Notes under the pieces: generated by a model
What the model was told of the DNA's origin: nothing
The model's database searches: none
The model's input: the letters and a program-made list of their open reading frames with translations, nothing else
Part shown: positions 45,804 through 52,994 of the stretch, in pieces
Layout: the number at the start of each line of letters is the position of its first letter
How positions within the stretch are numbered: the stretch's first letter is position 1
Made by a program: the position numbers and the translations under genes
Origin: CBDCZY01 sp965224745
GTDB taxonomy: Bacteria > Pseudomonadota > Gammaproteobacteria > Methylococcales > Methylomonadaceae
Assembly: GCA_965224745.1 (NCBI GenBank)
Contig: CBDCZY010000001.1
Coordinates: forward strand, 558,001-622,000
Length of the DNA: 64,000 nucleotides
Direction: 5' to 3'

Positions 45804-46225
45804 AAGGTAAACAACATAGAAGAAAACCAATGTCAGAAATCAATGTTGTTCCATACATTGATGTGACACTGGTGCTACTCATTATCTTTATGATTACCAC
45901 GCCGTTACTGCAAACCGGAGTGGAAGTTGATTTGCCTCAAGCAGAAGCTAAAACGATTGATCAAAAGGAAGATCTTCCCTTAGTGGTCAGTATAGATGCC
46001 ACTGGCCAATACTTTATTAATATCGGTGGGGACGAAGACGAACCAATCGAACCTGAGCAACTTACTATCCAGGTAGCAGCCGTGTTACGTAACAAACCAG
46101 CAACAAATGTATTAGTGCGAGGCGACAAAGCAGTTGACTATGGAAAGGTGGTTGTAGTGATGTCTGCACTAAAAACTGCTGGTGTTGAGAATATAGGTTT
46201 AATGACTAACCCAAATCAGGAATGA
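45800..46225 (+). CDS. tolR: Tol-Pal protein TolR
   Basis: 141 aa. ExbD/TolR family: MSEINVVPYIDVTLVLLIIFMITTPLL contains the proton-carrying Asp (about residue 24 of the protein) in the only span; the periplasmic domain (about 45-141) has VSIDATGQYFINIGG and VLVRGDKAVDYGKVVVVMSALK. ATGA overlap with tolA. Confidence 0.96.
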   Translation: MKGKQHRRKPMSEINVVPYIDVTLVLLIIFMITTPLLQTGVEVDLPQAEAKTIDQKEDLPLVVSIDATGQYFINIGGDEDEPIEPEQLTIQVAAVLRNKPATNVLVRGDKAVDYGKVVVVMSALKTAGVENIGLMTNPNQE

Positions 46226-47154
46226 GTGGTTTGAGACGGCGAAGCAAGATTCAAAAGAAAGGCAAATATTCATGGGGGCTGATATTATCAGTCGCTCTGC
46301 ACGGCTTGATTTTGTTAATGTTTATTTTAAGTTTAAACTTTTCTTCGGATGATGAGCAGCACGTAACTCCTGAGCCAGAGATTGTTAACGCCAAAGTTGT
46401 TGATCAAAGTAAAATTGAAGCTGCAGCCAAGAAGTTAAAACAAAAAGAAGAGGATAAACGTTTAAAACAGATCAATAAACAAAAAAAATTAGAGGAGCAA
46501 CGTCAGGCAGAAGAGAATAAACTGACTGAATTAAAGCGAAAAAGACAAGAGGAAGAAAAGCTAGCCAAAGAGCAAGCCCAAAGTCAACGTGAACAAGCAG
46601 AAAAAGAAACCAAACGATTAGCTGAAATAAAAGCCAAGCAAAAAATTGAAGAACAAAAAGTCGCGGCATTAAAAAAACAACAACAAGAGGTCGAAAAAAA
46701 ACGCCAACAAAAAGAGCGAATCGAAGCGGAACGAAAGGCAAAAGTAGCTGAAGCTCAGCGAAAAGAGGAAGCAAAAAGAAAAGCCGCCCAACAGGCTCGA
46801 CAAAAAGTATTTGCTGACGAAAAAAGACGAGAAGTGGAAGAACGTCGGCTTTCTGCTCAATTGGAAAATGCTAAAAACGATATGATGGCTGCGCAGCAGC
46901 TCATTCAACGAAAGATCAACCGCAGTTGGCGTCGTCCTATAGGAGTAGGCGATGGTTTATCTTGTGTGTTAAGAATTAAATTGTTCCCAAACGGTCGTGT
47001 CAAAGAGGTAACAGTGGCAAGGAGCAGTGGTAACAAGGCTTTTGATCAGTCTGGAGAAATTGCTGTCAGGAAAGCTTCGCCTTTTCCTTTACCGGATAAT
47101 CCCATGGCTTTGAAGGAAATGCTTGATATAAACTTAACTTTTAAACCTTCTTAA
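46222..47154 (+). CDS. tolA: Tol-Pal protein TolA
   Basis: 310 aa. One N-terminal span (about 20-38; LILSVALHGLILLMFILSL), a long Lys/Glu/Gln/Ala helical domain II (about 60-215) crossing the periplasm, and a C-terminal TonB-like domain III (about 220-310; LIQRKINRSWRRP, LFPNGRVKEVTVARSSGNKAFD) that contacts TolB/Pal. The low-complexity stretch is typical, not an anomaly. Confidence 0.94.
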   Translation: MSGLRRRSKIQKKGKYSWGLILSVALHGLILLMFILSLNFSSDDEQHVTPEPEIVNAKVVDQSKIEAAAKKLKQKEEDKRLKQINKQKKLEEQRQAEENKLTELKRKRQEEEKLAKEQAQSQREQAEKETKRLAEIKAKQKIEEQKVAALKKQQQEVEKKRQQKERIEAERKAKVAEAQRKEEAKRKAAQQARQKVFADEKRREVEERRLSAQLENAKNDMMAAQQLIQRKINRSWRRPIGVGDGLSCVLRIKLFPNGRVKEVTVARSSGNKAFDQSGEIAVRKASPFPLPDNPMALKEMLDINLTFKPS

Positions 47155-47212
47155 TTGAATTTTAGTGATGATGTTAAAGATTGAAATTTCAACTTATTTG
47201 CAGTGGCCCACA

Positions 47213-48496
47213 ATGTTTAAAGTCTCTTATTTATTTTTGTTATTGTTACCTGGCTTGGTTCAGGCTGAATTAACGATAGAAATTACCGAAGGTATGGAAG
47301 CCGCTGCGCCGATAGCGGTTGTTCCATTTCGCTGGTCAGGAGCTAAGTCTAAACCGTCCCAGAATCTAACCCAGATTATTAGTGGAGATTTAAGTCGAAG
47401 CGGTCAGTTTAAAGCGTTGCCAGAGGAAGATATGTTGACGAAACCAACTAAACCCAGTCAAGTAAAATTCAGAAATTGGCAGGCTTTGGGGCAAGAATTT
47501 CTGGTCATTGGCACTGTAAAACAAAGTAATTCAAATAGATATAAAGTCGCATTTCGACTGTTTGATGTTTACAAAGGAAGTCAGCTAACGGGTTATCAAA
47601 TGACCGTTACAGAAAATGACTTGAGACGGGCCGCCCATCGTATTAGTGATCTTATTTTTGAAAAAATTACAGGCACTAAGGGTGCTTTTGGAAGCCATAT
47701 TGCTTATGTCACCAGTCATGTCGAAGCGAATAACAATAAAATCTATAAACTGCAGGTGGCTGATGCTGATGGTTATAATCCAAAAACCATTACTTCTTCC
47801 AAAGAACCCGTAATGTCGCCCTCATGGTCGCCTGACGGGAAAAGAATCGCCTACGTTTCTTTTGAAAAGAAAGCATCAGGTATTTATATTCAGACGCTTG
47901 CCAATGGTCAGCGTGAGCAAGTATCTTCTTACCCTGGAATAAATGGAGCACCTGCCTGGTCACCAGATGGCAATAAGCTGGCCTTAACTTTATCCAAGGA
48001 AGGTAGTCCTGATATCTATATTTTGGAGTTAGCGGGACGAAAATTAAGAAAACTAACGGAAAGTTATGCGATAGATACCGAACCGACCTGGTCGCCGGAT
48101 GGCAAAAATATTGTCTTTACTTCGGATAGAGGTGGAAAGCCACAACTTTACATGAAATCATTGCAGGGTGGGTCGGCCACTCGTGTGACTTTTGATGGTG
48201 ACTATAATGCGCGCGGGGTTTTTTCTGCGGACGGTCGATGGTTGGCGATGGTTAATGCTGATCAGGGCAACTATCGCATTGCTTGCATGAATTTATCGAC
48301 CAAAAAAGTGAATGTTCTGACATCAGGTCGTTTAGATGAATCTCCCAGTTTTGCGCCTAATGGTAGTATGATCTTATATGCGTCTAGGGAGCAAAATCGA
48401 GGGCAGCTATCTGCGGTCTCGATTGATGGTAAGATGCACCAAAATATAGTTGTAAATACTGGTGAAGTCCGTGAGCCGGCCTGGTCACCGATGTGA
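47213..48496 (+). CDS. tolB: Tol-Pal periplasmic protein TolB
   Basis: 427 aa with ATG 47213, chosen because it yields a clean signal peptide (MFKVSYLFLLLLPGLVQA|E) and the usual length (E. coli 430). In-frame ATGs at 47168 and 47171 would add 14-15 residues and remain possible. N-terminal domain (about 20-140; IAVVPFRWSG), then a six-bladed beta-propeller of WSPDGK repeats (PSWSPDGKRIAYVS, PAWSPDGNKLALT, PTWSPDGKNIVFTSD). Links Pal and TolA. Confidence 0.94.
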   Translation: MFKVSYLFLLLLPGLVQAELTIEITEGMEAAAPIAVVPFRWSGAKSKPSQNLTQIISGDLSRSGQFKALPEEDMLTKPTKPSQVKFRNWQALGQEFLVIGTVKQSNSNRYKVAFRLFDVYKGSQLTGYQMTVTENDLRRAAHRISDLIFEKITGTKGAFGSHIAYVTSHVEANNNKIYKLQVADADGYNPKTITSSKEPVMSPSWSPDGKRIAYVSFEKKASGIYIQTLANGQREQVSSYPGINGAPAWSPDGNKLALTLSKEGSPDIYILELAGRKLRKLTESYAIDTEPTWSPDGKNIVFTSDRGGKPQLYMKSLQGGSATRVTFDGDYNARGVFSADGRWLAMVNADQGNYRIACMNLSTKKVNVLTSGRLDESPSFAPNGSMILYASREQNRGQLSAVSIDGKMHQNIVVNTGEVREPAWSPM

Positions 48497-48535
48497 TTTT
48501 AATTTAACTTTGATGGCTTTGGAGGCAAACACATC

Positions 48536-49099
48536 ATGAAATTTAACCATACAATAATCATTACAATATTAACAATCTTGGCTGTTGGTTGCAGTTCAAC
48601 CGCTGATAAAAATAAATTAGTAAACAAACAACGCGGCGCTTATGATGATTTAGACGCTTCCACGAGTGGTCTGGCTGGTGATGATGATCTGTCGGGAACT
48701 GAGTTGGAAGGTAATTTAACAGGGCATCCATTAGGGAGGGAATTTGATGACCCTATGAATCCACTTTCAAAAAGAGTGATATATTTTAATTATGATAGCA
48801 GTGAAGTAAGATCCGAATTTATTGAAGTTATCCAAGCTCATGCAGATTATCTGGTAGCACATCCTGACCAAAAAATCACACTAGAAGGTCATGCCGATGA
48901 AAGAGGGTCGCGAGAATATAATATTGCTCTGGGTGAAATAAGAGCAAAATCAGTTTCTAGAATGATGGAAATGCACGGTGTATTTGGGAGTCAAATTGCC
49001 ATTATTAGTTATGGAGAGGAGAAGCCTGATAGTAACGATCACAGTGAAGAGGGTTGGGGCTTGAATCGTCGTGTAGAAGTGCAATATCAAGGAATATAG
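48536..49099 (+). CDS. pal: Peptidoglycan-associated lipoprotein Pal
   Basis: 187 aa. Lipoprotein signal with LAVGC lipobox (Cys about 19), then an acidic, Gly/Asp linker (30-75) and the OmpA-like peptidoglycan-binding domain (about 80-187): VIYFNYDSSEVRSEF, ITLEGHADERGSREYNIALGEIRAKSV, ISYGEEKPDSNDHSEEGWGLNRRVEV. The GGAGGCAA before ATG is strong. Completes the trans-envelope Tol-Pal system. Confidence 0.97.
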   Translation: MKFNHTIIITILTILAVGCSSTADKNKLVNKQRGAYDDLDASTSGLAGDDDLSGTELEGNLTGHPLGREFDDPMNPLSKRVIYFNYDSSEVRSEFIEVIQAHADYLVAHPDQKITLEGHADERGSREYNIALGEIRAKSVSRMMEMHGVFGSQIAIISYGEEKPDSNDHSEEGWGLNRRVEVQYQGI

Positions 49100-49101
49100 T
49101 G

Positions 49102-49920
49102 ATGCGAGTAAGGATTTGGGTTTGTTGTGGTTGGTTGCTCTGTCCTTTAATACATGCCGAAGAAGAATATTTGGCGCCGGTAATTGATAGCTCTACCTAT
49201 GGTAAAAGTGCTGCTCGCAAATCAACTAATAATCGTGCGTTACAGGAAACCTTGGGTCGTTTGCAACAATTACAGAAGGAAATACAACAGCTTCGCGGGG
49301 AAGTCGAAAAACAATCCTATATCATTGAGGATCTGAAAAAACGTCAAGAACAACTAGAACAAACTAATCTTGCCACGACAGACAATACCTCAACTGCTGG
49401 AGCTTTTACACCAGGTGTAGTGACTCAGTCGCCTACTAACGTAAGCGTTCCCCCCCTGGTTACTGCCACAGAGTACCCATCTACTTCTTCTCAAGAATAC
49501 ACCTTAAAGAAAAGAACAAAGATCGATTATACGAAAGATCCGAATACTCAAAAAGCGTATCAACAAGCCTATGATGTGTTGAGAATGGGTGATCATGCAG
49601 AGGCTATCAGTTTATTTAGTGAATTTCTAAAAAACCATAGCAATAGTGCTTATGCAGACAATGCGTTGTACTGGATTGGTGAAGCGCATTCGGTGTCTAA
49701 CGATTTTGTCGCTGCCAGTGATGCTTTCCAAAAAGTAATTGATTATTATCCCGAAAGTCCGAAGATACCAGATGCTATGTTAAAGCTGGGGTATATTGAA
49801 TTTAAGAAAAAAAATTGGGATAAAACCAAAACCTTGTTGACTGATCTGATAGCTAAATACCCGAATACGACTCCAGCCAATTTGGCTGCAAAAAAACTTA
49901 ATCAGATACCTGTCAACTAG
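49102..49920 (+). CDS. cpoB: Cell-division coordinator CpoB (YbgF)
   Basis: 272 aa. ATG 49102, with AAGGAA 10 bases upstream, gives a signal peptide (MRVRIWVCCGWLLCPLIHA). A coiled coil follows (about 50-90; LGRLQQLQKEIQQLRGEVEKQ), then a Thr/Pro/Ser linker, and three TPR-like units (about 150-270; KAYQQAYDVLRMGDHAEAISLFSEFLKN). It couples peptidoglycan synthesis and Tol constriction. Two bases after pal. Confidence 0.94.
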   Translation: MRVRIWVCCGWLLCPLIHAEEEYLAPVIDSSTYGKSAARKSTNNRALQETLGRLQQLQKEIQQLRGEVEKQSYIIEDLKKRQEQLEQTNLATTDNTSTAGAFTPGVVTQSPTNVSVPPLVTATEYPSTSSQEYTLKKRTKIDYTKDPNTQKAYQQAYDVLRMGDHAEAISLFSEFLKNHSNSAYADNALYWIGEAHSVSNDFVAASDAFQKVIDYYPESPKIPDAMLKLGYIEFKKKNWDKTKTLLTDLIAKYPNTTPANLAAKKLNQIPVN

Positions 49921-49927
49921 ATGTAGT

Positions 49928-50578
49928 GTGAGCAGTTTACAAATTACCGAAATCTTTTATTCGTTGCAGGGTGAGAGTACAAAGGTTGGGGTTCCTACAA
50001 CCTTCATTCGATTGACTGGCTGTCCTTTAAGATGTAACTACTGCGATACACCTTATGCTTTTACCGGCGGCTCTAAAATTGCTTTCGCCGAAATTCTAAG
50101 CAGAGTGAAGTCTTTCTCATCGCGTTATGTCACGATCACTGGGGGCGAGCCACTAGCCCAAAAAAACTGTTTTAGTTTATTGTCGTTATTGTGTGATCAA
50201 AACTATATCGTTTCGTTAGAAACCAGCGGTGCTATAGATGTCGCCAAGGTTGATTCGCGGGTTATTAAAATAATGGACTTAAAAACCCCTGGTTCAGGTG
50301 AGTCAGAGCGTAACCGATATAAAAATATAAAATATTTGGAGCCACAAGATGAAGTTAAATTTGTAATCGGTGACTTAGAAGATTACCAGTGGGCGAAAGA
50401 AAAAATAATTGAATATGCATTGAATAAGCGTTGTAACGTGCTTATTTCACCTGAACTGGGAAGAGAAAATGCTCTTTCGCCAGCCTCTTTAGCGGACATA
50501 ATGTTAGCTGATAGGTTGCCAGCCCGCTTTCAAATGCAATTGCATAAAATTCTTTGGGGTGATGTACCCGGCAAATAA
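49928..50578 (+). CDS. queE: 7-carboxy-7-deazaguanine synthase
   Basis: 216 aa from GTG 49928. Radical SAM enzyme of queuosine synthesis. It has the cluster motif TGCPLRCNYCDTPYAF (C-x3-C-x2-C), SLQGESTKVGVPTTFIRL, TITGGEPLAQKN and ISPELG. The size is typical of the proteobacterial type. It is followed by queC after 6 bases. Confidence 0.95.
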   Translation: MSSLQITEIFYSLQGESTKVGVPTTFIRLTGCPLRCNYCDTPYAFTGGSKIAFAEILSRVKSFSSRYVTITGGEPLAQKNCFSLLSLLCDQNYIVSLETSGAIDVAKVDSRVIKIMDLKTPGSGESERNRYKNIKYLEPQDEVKFVIGDLEDYQWAKEKIIEYALNKRCNVLISPELGRENALSPASLADIMLADRLPARFQMQLHKILWGDVPGK

Positions 50579-50584
50579 AGGTTT

Positions 50585-51259
50585 ATGACTAAAAAAGCTG
50601 TCATTCTGTTATCCGGGGGACTGGATTCGATAACCGTGTTAGCTTCAGCTATCGACCAAGGTTATGCATGTTACGCTTTGAGTTTTGACTATGGTCAGCG
50701 ACATCTTGCAGAAATAAAAGCCGCAGAAATAATAGCAACAACTTTTCAAGTAGCTGAGCATAAGATTATTCCTATTGGCTTAGGGGCATTTGGAGGATCT
50801 GCTTTGACCGATCTAAGCATAGAGGTTCCAGATCAACCTCAAGACGGTATACCTATCACCTATGTTCCTGCAAGAAACACTGTTTTTCTGTCGCTAGCCC
50901 TGGGTTGGGCGGAAATTATACATGCCAGAGATATATTTATTGGCGTCAATGCTGTTGATTATTCAGGATATCCAGATTGTCGCCCAGAATTCATTGCCGC
51001 TTTTCAAAACCTGGCAAATCTAGCGACCAAAGCTGGTGTTGAGGGGGAGCAATGCACTATTCATACCCCACTTATTCAGTTTACCAAGGCAGAAATCATC
51101 AAAATTGGTTTGGCTCTAGGGGTTGATTACAGTTTGTCTGTTTCATGCTACCAAGCCGATAGTGAGGGGAAAGCTTGTGGTCGCTGTGATTCGTGTCGCT
51201 TGCGAGCTAAAGGTTTTCTTTCAGTCGGGATTGCTGATCCGACTCGATATCAGATTTAG
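50585..51259 (+). CDS. queC: 7-cyano-7-deazaguanine synthase
   Basis: 224 aa. Makes preQ0 from CDG with ATP and ammonia. N-terminal PP-loop AVILLSGGLDSITVLASAI, ALSFDYGQRH, IPITYVPARNTVFLSLALGWAE, and zinc-binding cysteines near the C-terminus (SCYQADSEGKACGRCDSCRLRAKGF). The tol-pal-cpoB-queEC order is standard in Pseudomonas-like genomes. Confidence 0.97.
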   Translation: MTKKAVILLSGGLDSITVLASAIDQGYACYALSFDYGQRHLAEIKAAEIIATTFQVAEHKIIPIGLGAFGGSALTDLSIEVPDQPQDGIPITYVPARNTVFLSLALGWAEIIHARDIFIGVNAVDYSGYPDCRPEFIAAFQNLANLATKAGVEGEQCTIHTPLIQFTKAEIIKIGLALGVDYSLSVSCYQADSEGKACGRCDSCRLRAKGFLSVGIADPTRYQI

Positions 51260-51338
51260 AAAAAAAATTCTTTTAACTATTATCATGTTCCATATGTTGA
51301 CCCCACTCACTCAACTTTTTTAGTTGCATATCTTTCTG

Positions 51339-51581
51339 TCATTTGGTTTGTTCCCCTGCTTCTAAATTTTGAATATTCGGTCTTAATCCGTGTGACTGTA
51401 TCGCGCCAAAGTAGTCTGCTAGCACAATAAAAACGAATAACAAGACAGAAAGGCCGATGCGAAAACTGAGCGCCTTTACAGTTTTAGCCGACTGATTGCC
51501 TTTGATAAGGTAAAATAACGCTGATCCGAGGCTGGACAGAATGAGCAAAAAAGCGATAACTATAATGATTTTAATCAGCAT
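51339..51581 (-). CDS. DUF2909 twin-transmembrane protein
   Basis: 80 aa, two spans (about 3-27, 42-63). It has LGSALFYLIKGNQSAKTVKALSFRIGLSVLLFVF, the pattern of the DUF2909 family, which in many proteobacteria lies between coxC and surf1. Its function is unproven but connected to oxidase assembly by context. It is divergent from the SURF1 gene, as in those clusters. The oxidase subunit genes themselves are not adjacent here. Confidence 0.85.
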   Translation of the reverse strand: MLIKIIIVIAFLLILSSLGSALFYLIKGNQSAKTVKALSFRIGLSVLLFVFIVLADYFGAIQSHGLRPNIQNLEAGEQTK

Positions 51582-51655
51582 GACAATCTTTAAACATATA
51601 TTTTCTATCTACAAAGGGTATGGAAAAGCCAGTTTAATACAGAATAATCAACATT

Positions 51656-52387
51656 GTGGTTAAAATTGGAGGTTGTTTTTTTTCGCTCAGAGCCCTGTTA
51701 ATCATTTCAGTGGTAATAATATCGCTAAGCCTGCTGGGTTTTTGGCAGTTAGATCGAGCTGAGCAGAAAAAAGCACTTGTAAACTCGCAGCAAGAGCGTG
51801 AGCAAGACCAGCCTCTTCAGCTTTCGGCGTTGGTGACTCAAGACATTAGTTCATTAAAATTTCGCCTTATTGAGATGGAGGGTATTTACGACAAGGCACA
51901 TCAGTTTTTATTGGATAATCAAATAGTCGATGGACGCACAGGCTATTTTGTTCTTACACCTTTTAAACTATCAACCATGACACAAGCGGTGCTGGTTAAT
52001 CGTGGCTGGGTACCAGTTGGCCAGGATCGCAGCCAATTGCCTGATGTTTCAATGACTGAAACGCGTGAGAGTATTTTTGGTCGGATAGATGGTTTTCCTG
52101 GTGTCGGTTGGCGACTGGAAGGTGCAGAGATTCCTACGGACGGTTGGCCCTCTGTTATTCAGTTGGCAGAACAACAAGCCCTTAGCAACAAGCTGGGTTA
52201 TTCTGTGTTGCCTTTTCAAATTAAATTGGATAAAGATAATTCGCAAGGTTATCGGCGAGAATGGACGATGCAAAATATCAACATGCCGCCCGAAAAACAT
52301 CAGGCTTATGCCTTTCAATGGTTTGCGTTGGCAAGTGTATTTGCTTTCTTGTCGATAAAATTCGCGTGTAAGAGAATTGAAAAATAA
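51656..52387 (+). CDS. SURF1 family cytochrome oxidase assembly protein
   Basis: 243 aa from GTG 51656. Two spans, at residues 10-30 and 220-238, with a periplasmic domain between. It has LLGFWQLDRAEQKKAL, YDKAHQFLLDNQIVDGRTGYFVLTPF, VLVNRGWVPVGQDR, EKHQAYAFQWFALASVFAFL. SURF1/Shy1 helps insert heme a into oxidase subunit I. Immediately followed (0 bases) by the SCO-like gene. Confidence 0.93.
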   Translation: MVKIGGCFFSLRALLIISVVIISLSLLGFWQLDRAEQKKALVNSQQEREQDQPLQLSALVTQDISSLKFRLIEMEGIYDKAHQFLLDNQIVDGRTGYFVLTPFKLSTMTQAVLVNRGWVPVGQDRSQLPDVSMTETRESIFGRIDGFPGVGWRLEGAEIPTDGWPSVIQLAEQQALSNKLGYSVLPFQIKLDKDNSQGYRREWTMQNINMPPEKHQAYAFQWFALASVFAFLSIKFACKRIEK

Positions 52388-52987
52388 ATGACAACGCAAA
52401 AACAAAAAAACCGCATCATCATTATCGCTATTACCATGATTTTTGTTTTTCCGCTCAGTTTGGCATGGCTTTTCTTGCAAAATCCACAGTGGACTTCAGA
52501 AAGACAACAACATAATGGCACGCTGATTGATCCACCGATTAACTTACCGAATTCTCTATTTATTGGTTTCGATCCTTTTTCATCTGAGCATATGCAAGAA
52601 CTCAGGGGGCGCTGGGTTATGTTGAATATAGTGACAGGTGATGATTGCGATGATTATTGTAAGGATGTGCTGCATAAAACCAAGCAGTTAAGATTAATGC
52701 TGGACAAGGACTTAACACGTGTTCGAAGGGCAGTGATATTATCGAATAACATAGAGCTTGAGAAAACTGCGTCCTGGTGGAAGCAAGATCCGTTAGTGAT
52801 TCGTGTTCGTTATCAAACCGGTTTGATCAATATTTTAGAAAAATCAACCATAGATCCTTTACATAATGGCATGATATTTTTAATAGATCCGCTGGGAAAT
52901 TTAATGATGTGGTACCCAAATGGATTTAACCCTTATTTAATCAAAAAAGACTTAAAAAAATTATTGCGTGCTTCTCAAATAGGTTAA
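52388..52987 (+). CDS. SCO-like/thioredoxin-fold oxidase-assembly protein
   Basis: 199 aa. One N-terminal anchor (about 9-30), then a thioredoxin-like domain with GDDCDDYCKD: cysteines C87 and C91 in the C-x3-C spacing of SCO1/SenC copper chaperones. A later LHNGMIFLIDPLGNLMMWY has a His in the place of the SCO copper-binding His. It lies between surf1 and cox15 as the equivalent gene does in Pseudomonas. Likely handles copper or thiols for oxidase. Confidence 0.82.
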   Translation: MTTQKQKNRIIIIAITMIFVFPLSLAWLFLQNPQWTSERQQHNGTLIDPPINLPNSLFIGFDPFSSEHMQELRGRWVMLNIVTGDDCDDYCKDVLHKTKQLRLMLDKDLTRVRRAVILSNNIELEKTASWWKQDPLVIRVRYQTGLINILEKSTIDPLHNGMIFLIDPLGNLMMWYPNGFNPYLIKKDLKKLLRASQIG

Positions 52988-52994
52988 TCAAAAA

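Noticed and set aside
46440..46860. Minus-strand frames opposite tolA rich in Phe/Leu
   Set aside because: Shadows of the Lys/Glu-rich TolA helical region.
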